Shown here: positions 25,746 through 34,096 of the stretch, piece by piece
Position numbering within the stretch: position 1 is the first letter of the stretch
Layout: the number at the start of each line of letters is the position of its first letter
Position numbers and translations under genes: made by a program
The notes under the pieces: model-generated
Seen by the model: the letters and a program-made list of their open reading frames with translations, nothing else
Databases searched by the model: none
What the model was told of the DNA's origin: nothing
Assembly (NCBI GenBank): GCA_040905025.1
Contig: JBBDSJ010000063.1
Location: 1-38,718, forward strand
DNA from: JBBDSJ01 sp040905025
GTDB lineage: Bacteria > Pseudomonadota > Gammaproteobacteria > Methylohalomonadales > Methylohalomonadaceae
Direction of reading: 5' to 3'
DNA: 38,718 nucleotides

Positions 25746-27038
25746 TTAACCTGCCGCCGGACTGGGCTTGCGCCGCCGCCCGTCGGAACGCCTTGGCTTC
25801 TTGCCACTATCGGCATGCCGGCGCGGCTGTTCACCGGTGCGATCCCGGCGTACCGGCGGTGCCGGTTGCGCCAGTAGATCCGGCGTCACCGGTTCGGTCG
25901 GCAACTTGGCGCCAATATATTCTTCAATCTCAATCAGCGAATAAACATAGTGTTCACAGGCGAGACTGACCGCATCACCGGCAGCACCGGCACGCGCCGT
26001 GCGGCCAATACGGTGCACATAGTCTTCGGCATTTTGCGGCAGATCGTAGTTGATCACGTGAGTGACATCAGGGATATGCAACCCGCGTGATGCGACATCG
26101 GTTGCCACCAGCATCGCCAGTTCACCTTCGGAAAAACGTTTGAACATTTTCTGACGTTTTTGCTGTGGCACATCACCGGACAAAATCGCCGCACTGTAAC
26201 CGTTGCCTTCAAGATAGCCCCAGACACGTTCAGCCACATGCTTTGTGTTCACGAATACAATCGTGCGGGTCGGATCAATACGCTTGACCAGCCCGATCAA
26301 TAACGGAATTTTTTCATCGTTGGAGACGTGATAAAGCACCTGCCGTACACGCTTGGCGGTGACCTGCTCCGGATTAATCTTGACCATCTCCGGATTGTTC
26401 ATGTGCTCATAGGCCAGCTCCGTCACCCGATATGGCAGGGTCGCGGAAAACAGCAGGCCCTGACGCTGATCCGGTTTTGGCATACGCCGCAACAAAAAGC
26501 GGATGTCCTTGATGAAACCGAGATCGAACATGCGATCCGCTTCATCCAGCACGACGATGTCCGTCGCCCGCAAGTCATAAACTTTCTGTTTGAAGTAATC
26601 GATCAAACGCCCGGGAGTACCAATCAGGATATCGACGCCGGCCTCGATCTGGCTGCGTTGCTTGTCATAGTCAACGCCACCATAAACCAGGCACAAATTC
26701 AGCCCGGCAAACTTGTTCAGCATTACAGCATCCTTGTGGATCTGGATGGCCAGCTCACGGGTCGGTGCAATAATCAGCGCGCGCGGCTGTTGCGGCTTGC
26801 GGCCCTCAGCAGCGGCTGTATTCAGCAAGCGGTTAAACGTGGTCAGTAAAAACGCTGCCGTCTTGCCGGTGCCGGTCTGCGCCTGGCCGGCCATATCGTG
26901 ACCCGCCAGCATTAACGGCAGGGTTTCCGCCTGAATCGGGGTGCAGTGGGTAAGGCCGGCCGCATTCAGCGCTTCCAGCAGCTGCGGATGCAATGGCAAC
27001 TCGGCAAAGGATGTTTCTGTCAGTAGGGTATTGGTCAT
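25746..27038 (-). CDS. rhlB: DEAD-box ATP-dependent RNA helicase RhlB
   Basis: RNA helicase, in E. coli the degradosome helicase; 430 residues. Q-motif FAELPLHPQLLEALNAAGLTHCTPIQ; motif I AQTGTGKT; motif II DEADRMFD; motif III SAT; motif VI HRIGRTARAG. A basic Arg/Lys/Pro-rich tail of about 40 residues follows, likely binding RNA. Divergence from trxA-rho matches the conserved rhlB/trxA/rho neighbourhood. Confidence 0.92.
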   Translation of the reverse strand: MTNTLLTETSFAELPLHPQLLEALNAAGLTHCTPIQAETLPLMLAGHDMAGQAQTGTGKTAAFLLTTFNRLLNTAAAEGRKPQQPRALIIAPTRELAIQIHKDAVMLNKFAGLNLCLVYGGVDYDKQRSQIEAGVDILIGTPGRLIDYFKQKVYDLRATDIVVLDEADRMFDLGFIKDIRFLLRRMPKPDQRQGLLFSATLPYRVTELAYEHMNNPEMVKINPEQVTAKRVRQVLYHVSNDEKIPLLIGLVKRIDPTRTIVFVNTKHVAERVWGYLEGNGYSAAILSGDVPQQKRQKMFKRFSEGELAMLVATDVASRGLHIPDVTHVINYDLPQNAEDYVHRIGRTARAGAAGDAVSLACEHYVYSLIEIEEYIGAKLPTEPVTPDLLAQPAPPVRRDRTGEQPRRHADSGKKPRRSDGRRRKPSPAAG

Positions 27039-27444
27039 GCGGTCAGTTCAACATTTGCTAAATTTTGGGAATCATGATTTTTTGCGATTTATACTTGCCG
27101 GAATTCAGCCGCCGGAAGCAAAGCGCGGGGGCCAGCAAGACTGCAAGTGCCTTGCAATTACGGTTTAATTTAGAGAAACTTTAGACATCGCCCATCCGGG
27201 AGTTTCCTGAATCGACGAAAAATCAGTGTGATTTTTTCGTTTTTCCCGAATTTTCAATCAATTGCCACTGCCGCTGCCAAGCGGTTCATGCTGATTGGAA
27301 ACTCCGACTATAGCCGGATTGAGTGAATTCCTGCATTCAGGGGCCAGAATTTTATCTGATAGTCCGGGTGTTTTATGCCAGTACCGGCACCCGATTCAAT
27401 GCCAAAGCAACATCATACTTGATATAGAAGGACAACGTTTCAAA
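27039..27444. other. rhlB-trxA intergenic region
   Basis: About 400 bases with no supported gene; it must hold the divergent promoters. The only structure seen is an AT-rich hairpin at 27216-27239 (CGAAAAATCA, loop GTG, TGATTTTTTCG) followed by a T-run. It could be a weak terminator or attenuator on the plus strand before trxA. Confidence 0.5.
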
Positions 27445-27771
27445 ATGAGTAAAAACATTCTTGCTGTCACAGATGCCGATTTCGATGCCCAGGTATTGCA
27501 ATCCGACACCCCGATTCTCGTTGATTACTGGGCCGAATGGTGCGGACCGTGCAAAATGGTAGCGCCGATACTGGACGAAATCGCCGGTGAATACGAGGGC
27601 AAGCTGACAGTCGCCAAACTCAACATTGATGAAAATCAGGAAACGCCACAAAAATATGCGGTGCGCGGTATTCCAACCCTGATGATTTTCAAAAACGGCG
27701 CTGTCGCCGCCACCAAGGTCGGCGCCTTGTCGAAGTCGCAATTGTCAGCGTTTATCGACAGCAACATTTGA
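27445..27771 (+). CDS. trxA: Thioredoxin 1
   Basis: Cytoplasmic protein disulfide reductase, 108 residues. The active site WCGPC is at Cys33/Cys36, with VDYWAEWCGPCKMVAPILDEIA and the cis-Pro segment VRGIPTLMIFKNG. The frame is open upstream, but the ATG at 27445 gives the exact TrxA length and has AAGGA about 12 bases before it. It is followed by rho, as in E. coli. Confidence 0.95.
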   Translation: MSKNILAVTDADFDAQVLQSDTPILVDYWAEWCGPCKMVAPILDEIAGEYEGKLTVAKLNIDENQETPQKYAVRGIPTLMIFKNGAVAATKVGALSKSQLSAFIDSNI

Positions 27772-27811
27772 TTTCTGGCCTGCCACGGCAACTGTATCAT
27801 TGCTGCAACAG

Positions 27812-27828
27812 ATGCCGGCCGCCGGCAT
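27812..27828. repeat. Perfect inverted repeat between trxA and rho
   Basis: ATGCCGGC-C-GCCGGCAT, 8-base arms around one base, 40 bases after trxA. No T-run follows, so it is not a standard terminator. Confidence 0.6.
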
Positions 27829-27996
27829 AGGTAAATATAGTAGACGCTCCCTGTATGACGTGCTAACTTACAAACATTAAGAACACTTTTACCTGTCTTT
27901 AAAAACTTCAATCCCTCTTAATGTGTAACAGAATTCGCCCTGCAGGCGTGTTTGCGTATCCTCGATCCAATCTCTCCTCATTAGTGTCCGGAGGCC

Positions 27997-29256
27997 ATGA
28001 ATTTAACTGAACTTAAACAGCAACCCGCCTCAGCTTTAGTCTCGCTGTCGGAAACGCTTGGCCTTGATGGTCTGGCCCGGTCTCGCAAGCAGGATGTCAT
28101 TTTCGAAATCCTCAAGGCGCATGCCAAGAAAGGCGAAGATATCTACGGCGATGGTGTGCTCGAAATTCTCCAGGACGGCTTCGGCTTCCTGCGTTCTGCT
28201 GACAGCTCGTATCTCGCCGGACCCGATGATATTTACGTATCCCCGAGCCAGATCCGCCGCTTTAACCTGCGCACCGGTGACAATATCGCCGGCAAAATCC
28301 GGCCGCCGAAAGATGGCGAACGGTATTTTGCGCTGCTCAAGGTCAATGAGATCAACTTCGAGCCGCCGGAAAACGCCAAGAACAAGATTCTGTTTGAAAA
28401 CCTGACGCCGCTGTTTGCCCGTGACCGGATGAATCTGGAACGCGGCAATGGCAGTACCGAAGATTTAACACCACGCATCATTGATCTGGTTGCCCCCATC
28501 GGCAAGGGCCAGCGCGGTCTGATTGTATCGCCGCCGAAAGCCGGTAAAACCATGCTGCTGCAACAGATCGCTCAGTCGATCACCAATAACCATCCGGAAT
28601 GTTTTCTGATCGTATTGCTGATTGACGAGCGGCCGGAAGAAGTCACCGAAATGCAGCGGTCGGTGCGCGGTGAAGTGATTTCATCAACATTCGATGAACC
28701 GGCCAGCCGCCATGTACAGGTTGCCGATATGGTGATCGAGCGCGCCAAGCGGCTGGTGGAACACAAGAAAGATGTAGTGATTCTGCTGGATTCCATTACC
28801 CGCCTGGCACGCGCCTATAACACTGTCGTACCGGCGTCCGGCAAGGTGTTGACCGGTGGTGTTGATGCCAATGCACTGCAACGGCCAAAACGTTTCTTCG
28901 GTGCGGCACGTAATATCGAGGAAGGCGGTTCACTGACGATTCTCGCCACCGCGCTGGTGGAAACCGGTTCGCGCATGGATGACGTGATCTACGAAGAATT
29001 CAAGGGCACCGGCAACATGGAAATTCACCTGAGCCGTGAAATTTCCGAAAAGCGCATCTATCCGGCCATCAACATCAATCGTTCCGGCACCCGCCGCGAA
29101 GAGCTGCTGACTTCACCGGATGAACTGCAGAAGATGTGGATCCTGCGCAAGCTGCTGCACCCGATGGAAGAACTGGGCGCGATGGAATTTCTGCTCGAAC
29201 GCCTCAAGGCAACGAAGAACAATGCCGAATTCTTTGACGCGATGAAGCGCCAATAA
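27997..29256 (+). CDS. rho: Transcription termination factor Rho
   Basis: Hexameric RNA-dependent ATPase, 419 residues, as in E. coli. N-terminal Rho_N helices (MNLTELKQQPASALVSLSETL), primary RNA-binding cold-shock domain (GDGVLEILQDGFGFLRS), Walker A PPKAGKT, Walker B VVILLDSITRLARAYN, Q-loop and R-loop (GTGNMEIHLSREISEKRIYPAI). The ATG at 27997 has a strong GGAGG site. The 225-base leader after trxA shows no coding sequence. Confidence 0.97.
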   Translation: MNLTELKQQPASALVSLSETLGLDGLARSRKQDVIFEILKAHAKKGEDIYGDGVLEILQDGFGFLRSADSSYLAGPDDIYVSPSQIRRFNLRTGDNIAGKIRPPKDGERYFALLKVNEINFEPPENAKNKILFENLTPLFARDRMNLERGNGSTEDLTPRIIDLVAPIGKGQRGLIVSPPKAGKTMLLQQIAQSITNNHPECFLIVLLIDERPEEVTEMQRSVRGEVISSTFDEPASRHVQVADMVIERAKRLVEHKKDVVILLDSITRLARAYNTVVPASGKVLTGGVDANALQRPKRFFGAARNIEEGGSLTILATALVETGSRMDDVIYEEFKGTGNMEIHLSREISEKRIYPAININRSGTRREELLTSPDELQKMWILRKLLHPMEELGAMEFLLERLKATKNNAEFFDAMKRQ

Positions 29257-29366
29257 TCACACACCTTCCTGTCCGCACTTCAAACGCGGGTGCCGATTGC
29301 AAGCGTCATCATGGCGCATATAGTTTAAATGAATGCGATAACCGGGCGGATATTGAATTGACTGGG

Positions 29367-29427
29367 CCCCGGCCTTCGCCGGGGCGACGAATTCAAGCCC
29401 GTCATGCTGGCGCAAGCCGGCATCCAG
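29367..29427. repeat. REP-like palindromic repeat pair after rho
   Basis: Two adjacent hairpins: CCCCGGC-CTTC-GCCGGGG (29367-29384), and ATGCTGGC-GCAA-GCCGGCAT within 29401-29427, flanked by GTC and CCAG. The second resembles the widespread intergenic element GTCATTCCGGCGAAAGCCGGAATCCAG. The pair may also help terminate rho or the convergent gene. Confidence 0.75.
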
Positions 29428-29448
29428 TAAAACAAATAAAGTCTTATT

Positions 29449-30108
29449 TCAATTCAGCGTGCGTATCCGGCGGAACTTGTCGGCCTGCGGCAAGCGGTAA
29501 AAATTGCGTAGTTCGTTATACCAGCGATTTCGATCTGTCCCCGTTGCATAGCGTTGCAACATCATCCAGCAGTAACGCGCCGCATAGTCATTCGCCATGG
29601 TATAACGCTGACGCTCTTCATTGTTCAACGTATCGGCATAACGCACCGCGGAAAACAGCTGCCGGTGCAACTCGGCAAATTCCAGTCCGCCACGCTGCTG
29701 CATGATATCGAGCAACAACACGAATTTGTCTATCTCCGCCTGCAACTCAAGCTCCAGTAAACTGACGCAACGGTCATTACCGGCGTTCCAGGTCAGGTAG
29801 ACAAAATGACTGATCCCTTCCAGCGCCAGAGTCAGATCAGCCAGTTTTGCAGTATGCCAGTGATCGCCGGCCTGGAGACGCTCCATCAAGTCAGCATCGA
29901 GATACAACGAGACATGCAGATCTTCAGCGTCCTGTTGCACCAGCAAGCGCTCGTCCGGTTGATGCACACACGCACCACCGAGTATCTGCGCCAAAGCCGG
30001 ATCGGTAATCAGAAAATCAGCCACATCATGATCAAGCTGCAAGTCATAGAATGACTGCAGTTCAGTTTGCATTTGCGCCAGAGGCATTAGCACCAGGGGC
30101 ATCAGCAC
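29449..30108 (-). CDS. Hypothetical protein, second gene of a coupled pair
   Basis: A protein of up to 219 residues, predicted helical, not recognised. Segments such as HFVYLTWNAGNDRCVSLLELELQAEIDKFVLLLD and YAARYCWMMLQRYATGTDRNRWYNELRNFYRLP look conserved rather than random. The GTG at 30108 overlaps the upstream stop by one base (TAGTG), suggesting translational coupling. In-frame ATGs at 30102, 30087 and 30072 are alternatives, and the 30072 start would remove a repetitive MPL-rich leader. No signal peptide or membrane span is certain. Confidence 0.72.
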   Translation of the reverse strand: MLMPLVLMPLAQMQTELQSFYDLQLDHDVADFLITDPALAQILGGACVHQPDERLLVQQDAEDLHVSLYLDADLMERLQAGDHWHTAKLADLTLALEGISHFVYLTWNAGNDRCVSLLELELQAEIDKFVLLLDIMQQRGGLEFAELHRQLFSAVRYADTLNNEERQRYTMANDYAARYCWMMLQRYATGTDRNRWYNELRNFYRLPQADKFRRIRTLN

Positions 30109-30731
30109 TAATGCCGGGTCCGGTTAGCCAACGGGATAATACCCTGCTCACGCAACTTGCCGGCCGCCTGTTCACTGCCGGTAAGCAACCAGCGCTCATA
30201 CAGGCGCAACAAATCCTGATTCTGCTGCGGCTGACAGGTGTCAGCCACTTCCGCCAGCACATCCACCAGGCCGGCAAACTGTTCCGCCAGTTCGGTGTAT
30301 ATCTGACACAACGCACGGCCACTGAAGTTGCTCTGGACACGATTGGCAAGGCAATCATAGGCCGTGCCGCCCATGGCGATGTAATAATCAATATCAACCA
30401 GACTGCGTTGCAGACTTTGCGAAAACAGCCCGGAAATAAACAGCGCAACATCACCCAGCCGTTTTAAAGCCGCACGTGCGGCCTTTTCATCCTCGGCACT
30501 GACCGCTTCGCTGTAAAAACCGGCCAGCGGTTTGATCTGCCGGCCATCAGGCGTGGATTCGTAAAGATTTTCGCTATGAGTAAATTCTGTCAGCAAGTTA
30601 ACCACGTAAACGATAGTGGCATCACTGACTGTGAGTTGCTGATTGTGAACTGCGGTGCTGACACCATCCTGAAAATAACTGCGGACATCCATGCCGGTAA
30701 TTAAACCTGAACCCGCCGTCGTTGACGTCAT
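30108..30731 (-). CDS. Hypothetical protein, first gene of a coupled pair
   Basis: A 207-residue mostly helical soluble protein, no family recognised. Features: MDVRSYFQDGVSTAVHNQQL, IVYVVNLLTEFTHSENLYE, LKRLGDVALFISGLFSQSLQRSLVDIDYYIAMGGTAYDCLA and DLLRLYERWLLTGSEQAA. The ATG at 30731 has AAGGAG upstream. It is translationally coupled to the following gene, so the two products probably act together. Confidence 0.75.
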   Translation of the reverse strand: MTSTTAGSGLITGMDVRSYFQDGVSTAVHNQQLTVSDATIVYVVNLLTEFTHSENLYESTPDGRQIKPLAGFYSEAVSAEDEKAARAALKRLGDVALFISGLFSQSLQRSLVDIDYYIAMGGTAYDCLANRVQSNFSGRALCQIYTELAEQFAGLVDVLAEVADTCQPQQNQDLLRLYERWLLTGSEQAAGKLREQGIIPLANRTRH

Positions 30732-30879
30732 CAGAAATCTCCTTACCGGTTACAGATTAGACAGAAGATATCGCCTCATGGCTGTAATTCAAGTTAGCGG
30801 CTTTTAAATCAAATGGGAAGCTAGCACTCTCTGACGGTGGCTGATAATGTAGTGTCTTGTCTTCGCTACTGATACAGAA

Positions 30880-31845
30880 ATGAGCAGGCTTGCGCTGGAA
30901 AAAAATCAGATCTGGTTATATCTGGCGGGAATAATCGCAGGCCTGCTGTTCGGAAAACCGGCAACAGCCATCAGTGGCTATCTCGAACTGATGCTTTGGC
31001 CCACTCTGGCCTTGTTACTTTATTCAACATTCACCCAGGTCTCCTTGACCCGACTGCCGGAAGCCTTCAGGGATCTGCGTTTTCTCGCGGCCGTATTAAC
31101 CGGCAATTTTGTCGTTGTCCCGTTGATTGTATGGCTGTTGTTACTATTGTTACCCGATGATCCGGCTCTAAGGCTGGGCGTACTGCTGGTCCTGCTGGTG
31201 CCCTGCACTGACTGGTTCATCACTTTCACGCAACTGGGTCGGGGTGATGTCAAACGCGCCATCTCCGCAACGCCAATCAACCTGCTGGTACAGTTCGCAT
31301 TGTTGCCAGCCTATCTCTGGTTTTTTATGGATATGGATGTCCAGACCAATCTGCAGATCGATCCCTGGATGCTGGCCATGGCATTTTCCGGACTTATCCT
31401 GTTGCCACTAATCATTGCCTATGTCACGGAACGCTGGGCGGAAGCAGACGCAAACCGCCAAATCAATATAGAAAAAATCGGCTTTCTGCCTGTTCCCTTG
31501 TTAACTATCGTCTTGTTTCTGATTGCAGCTACACAGGTGAACATAATTCTGGATGCGCTGCCTGTACTGATAAAGGTAGCGCCGGTGTTTGTCATCTATC
31601 TGCTGCTGGTAGCACTGGCAGCACGGCTGCTGGGTTATCTATTTGCCCTGCCCACCAGCGGCGGCCGCACACTGGCCTTCAGCCTCGGCACACGTAACTC
31701 CTTTGTAGTATTGCCGCTGGCACTGGCGTTGCCGTCCGGCTGGGAAACCACCGTCATTGTGATTGTCTGTCAAACGCTGGTTGAGCTGTTCGGCATGATC
31801 TTTTATTTATGGTGGATACCGGAAAAACTGTTCCGGTCAGCATAA
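30880..31845 (+). CDS. BASS/ACR3-type transporter
   Basis: A 321-residue integral membrane protein with about ten helices, of the bile acid:sodium symporter / arsenite exporter superfamily. VLLVPCTDWFITFTQLGRGD resembles the conserved PCT motif of helix 4 in ACR3 proteins, and SLGTRNSFVVLPLALALP the helix 9-10 region. No ars genes are nearby, so arsenite export is not established. Divergent from the hypothetical pair, followed by a terminator. Confidence 0.8.
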   Translation: MSRLALEKNQIWLYLAGIIAGLLFGKPATAISGYLELMLWPTLALLLYSTFTQVSLTRLPEAFRDLRFLAAVLTGNFVVVPLIVWLLLLLLPDDPALRLGVLLVLLVPCTDWFITFTQLGRGDVKRAISATPINLLVQFALLPAYLWFFMDMDVQTNLQIDPWMLAMAFSGLILLPLIIAYVTERWAEADANRQINIEKIGFLPVPLLTIVLFLIAATQVNIILDALPVLIKVAPVFVIYLLLVALAARLLGYLFALPTSGGRTLAFSLGTRNSFVVLPLALALPSGWETTVIVIVCQTLVELFGMIFYLWWIPEKLFRSA

Positions 31846-31852
31846 ATAAAAA

Positions 31853-31870
31853 ACCCCGCATCAGCGGGGT
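31853..31870. terminator. Bidirectional terminator between the transporter and sat
   Basis: ACCCCGC, loop ATCA, GCGGGGT, with an A-rich left flank and CTTTT right flank. It lies between convergent genes and can serve both. Confidence 0.88.
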
Positions 31871-31895
31871 CTTTTGGTTACGGCAACAACAAGTA

Positions 31896-33086
31896 TCAGC
31901 TTTTTGCTTCTGCCTGGTAATGCTGCATCAGGATTTTCGCGACTTCCGGCCGGGCAAACTCTTCCGGCAATGGCTGACCGGCAGCAAGCATATCGCGCAC
32001 CTTGGTCCCGGACAGGATGACAAAATCGTCCGGCGTGTGATCCGGCACATCGCGCATCATCACGACGCGGCCAAGCTTCTTCGAAAACGCGGTGTGATCG
32101 GCCATGAAAATCTCGATCCCGAGTTCGCCGTCCGGTACCTGCTCAAAAATCGTCTGCGCATCAAACGGACCATAGTAACTGCCGACACCGGCATGATCGC
32201 GGCCGACAATGAAATGTGAGCAACCGGCATTCTGGCGGAACACGGCATGCAGCAGCGCCTCGCGCGGCCCGGCATAAAGCATGTCGAAACCGTAGCCGGT
32301 GACCATGACCGTGTTTTCCGGGAAATACAATTCAACCATTTTACGAATGGCGGCATCGCGCACGTCGGCAGGAATATCGCCGGGCTTGAGCTTGCCGAGC
32401 AGCATGTGAACCAGCACACCATCGGCGCCGACCGCTGCCTGGGCCATCTTGCACAGTTCCTCATGCGCCCGGTGCATCGGATTGCGGGTCTGGAACGCGA
32501 CCACCTTGTCCCAGCCGCGCTGGGCGAACTCGGCGCGGATTTGCATCGCCGTGCGGAAAGTCTCCGGGAAATCCTGTTCAAAATAGCTGTAATTCAGCAC
32601 TTCAATCGGCCCGGCAATCGCCTGCCGGCCCAGCGACGTAAATGTCGCCACGCCCGGATGGGCGCTGTCGGTCGTACCAAACACCCGCTCGGTCATACGC
32701 TCCAGCTGCGTGTCATTCAAAGCATCAATACCGGTAATGCTCTGCACCGCAATGACCGGCTCACCCGGGACATTCGGATCGCGCAAGGCAATCCGTTCGG
32801 CGCCCTTGATGGCATCCAGATTGTCTATCAGGTTCAGCACCGGTACCGGCCAGAACAAACCGTCCGGGGTATGCATCTCGTCAGCAACAGTAATCGCCTC
32901 GTTACGACTCATGAAACCGGGCAGCGGATTGAAATAGCCTGCACCCAGCATGACCGCATTGGCGGCTGCGGCAGAATTCAGCAGTAACGACGGTAAATGT
33001 TCAGCTTCCTCGCGCAGCGACTGGCGCTGCTCCTCATCTTCTACAACCAGTGGCCGGAGCTGCTCCGAGCCGTGTGGATTAATCAT
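31896..33086 (-). CDS. sat: Sulfate adenylyltransferase (ATP sulfurylase)
   Basis: Homomeric ATP sulfurylase, 396 residues, interconverting sulfate + ATP and APS + PPi. It has an N-terminal PUA-like domain and a catalytic domain with QTRNPMHRAHE (HxxH) and GRDHAGVGSYYGPFDAQ. It is the Sat type, not CysDN. In sulfur oxidisers Sat makes ATP from APS at the end of the reverse Dsr/Apr route. With fccAB nearby a dissimilatory oxidative role is likely, though no apr or dsr gene is in view. The ATG at 33086 has GGAGG upstream. Confidence 0.94.
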   Translation of the reverse strand: MINPHGSEQLRPLVVEDEEQRQSLREEAEHLPSLLLNSAAAANAVMLGAGYFNPLPGFMSRNEAITVADEMHTPDGLFWPVPVLNLIDNLDAIKGAERIALRDPNVPGEPVIAVQSITGIDALNDTQLERMTERVFGTTDSAHPGVATFTSLGRQAIAGPIEVLNYSYFEQDFPETFRTAMQIRAEFAQRGWDKVVAFQTRNPMHRAHEELCKMAQAAVGADGVLVHMLLGKLKPGDIPADVRDAAIRKMVELYFPENTVMVTGYGFDMLYAGPREALLHAVFRQNAGCSHFIVGRDHAGVGSYYGPFDAQTIFEQVPDGELGIEIFMADHTAFSKKLGRVVMMRDVPDHTPDDFVILSGTKVRDMLAAGQPLPEEFARPEVAKILMQHYQAEAKS

Positions 33087-33284
33087 CTAACACTTTCCTC
33101 CAGTTCAGACCTGCGGCACCGATGCGGATGCCGGCGCCTGCAAAAGACGCTCACCATAGCCGCAGCGGCAGGGCTTGCCAAGTGGAAACCGCATTTGCGC
33201 GGCAATTCGGGCATTCAGGCTGGCACGCCCGGCGGGGCTGTGCTTAAATCCCGGTACAGTCATTAACTTCGCAGGGAGTCCTCA

Positions 33285-33494
33285 ATGAGCGATCCTACCC
33301 GAGTGTCGCCACTGGAAAATGAAGACCAGACTTCCACGGTTTTTGAAAGTGGTGACGAAGCCACGGTCAGCATGAGCCAGGAAAAGGCCAAATGCCTCTG
33401 GAACGGCACTGAATTCAATCCCGGTGATCGTATCAGCACTGATGGTATGGTCTATGAATGCAACTACGGCTGCTGGGTCAAGGCTGAAGGCTAG
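33285..33494 (+). CDS. Small Cys-containing protein (DUF1496-like)
   Basis: A 69-residue protein with an acidic N-terminal half and a C-terminal CLWNGTEFNPGDRISTDGMVYECNYGCWVKAE segment. The C-x-x-NG-x-x-(F/Y)-x-x-G...G...(Y/L)EC spacing resembles DUF1496. Function unknown; the cysteines could bind metal. AGGGAG at 33273-33278 supports the ATG. Confidence 0.68.
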   Translation: MSDPTRVSPLENEDQTSTVFESGDEATVSMSQEKAKCLWNGTEFNPGDRISTDGMVYECNYGCWVKAEG

Positions 33495-33540
33495 CAACCG
33501 GCTGACCCTATCCGGCAAACTCCTCAATTACTGAGCCATG

Positions 33541-33570
33541 CCGGTCATTGCGAACGCAGTGAAGCAATCC
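33541..33570. repeat. REP-like element, ATTGC...GCAAT type
   Basis: GGTCATTGCGAACGCAGTG followed by AAGCAATCC. ATTGC and GCAAT form the stem. It resembles the common intergenic element GTCATTGCGAGCGAAGCGAAGCAATCC. Confidence 0.6.
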
Positions 33571-33582
33571 GACAGGGGGGTC

Positions 33583-33811
33583 GTTTCGACCGAGGCGCAC
33601 TAGCGCCGAGCGGAGAAATCCGACGGGGCTGTGTCGTCCTATGCTTGCAGCAACCCGAGGGTCATAGGATATTACCACTGAGCCAGGAGCAAGGGTAAAG
33701 GCCGTGTTTGTCGTAAGTCCGTTTCGACCGAGGCGCACTAGCGCCGAGCGGAGAAATCCGACGGGGGTGTGTCGTTTCGACCGAGGCGCACTAGCGCCGA
33801 GCGGAGAAATC
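33583..33811. repeat. Three copies of a 38-53 bp palindromic repeat
   Basis: A unit beginning GTTTCGACCGAGGCGC and ending GCGGAGAAATC occurs at about 33583, 33721 and 33774. The last two are exactly tandem with a 53-base period, and the third is cut short at 33811. Each contains GGCGC-ACTA-GCGCC inside an outer TTTC...GAAA pairing, so each can fold into one hairpin. It looks like a family of non-autonomous interspersed repeats. Confidence 0.85.
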
Positions 33812-34034
33812 TTATTCACAAAACCCGGCGTGAACATTTAAGCCGGAATCCATGGCAGATTGCTGATCAAAGCAACCAGAGCCTGCCAACCACCAACGCC
33901 GTAATGAAAGACAGGATGTTTCTTTATGAGTACAAAAACACCAATCGAACAGCAGCGCCTCCCGGCGATGTTTGCTTTTCCGTTTAGGCGTCCCTATTTC
34001 GGGCCAAGCCATTGTTATTATTACACCCTGTCGT

Positions 34035-34096
34035 GTTATACACCCCAAAAGCCAATAGTCAGACCGGCTTTTAGGGTGCCTAATTGTAGTTAGGCA
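34035..34096. repeat. Double hairpin at the left boundary of cassette 1
   Basis: CACCCCAAAAGCC (34041-34053) pairs with GGCTTTTAGGGTG (34066-34078) at 12 of 13 positions, followed by TGCCTAA-TTGTAG-TTAGGCA (34077-34096). A GTTATAC heptamer lies at 34035-34041. It may be a degenerate attC, an attI-like or a secondary cassette insertion site. Confidence 0.55.

Larger units (their letters stand above)
33495..34089. other. Repeat-rich non-coding stretch left of the cassette array
   Basis: Nearly 600 bases with no supported gene. The left half holds REP-like palindromes (33535-33811). The right half, 33812-34089, holds no recognisable gene but has a strong hairpin at 34041-34078, immediately before the first cassette boundary. 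Short open frames here are translations of the repeats. Confidence 0.7.

Noticed and set aside
30880..31845. Specific call as arsenite exporter acr3/arsB
   Set aside because: Only superfamily-level motifs are visible and no arsR/arsC neighbours are present.
33508..33837. 109-codon minus-strand frame with repeated peptide PVGFLRSALVRLGRN
   Set aside because: It is a translation of the palindromic DNA repeats, with no ribosome site or family support.
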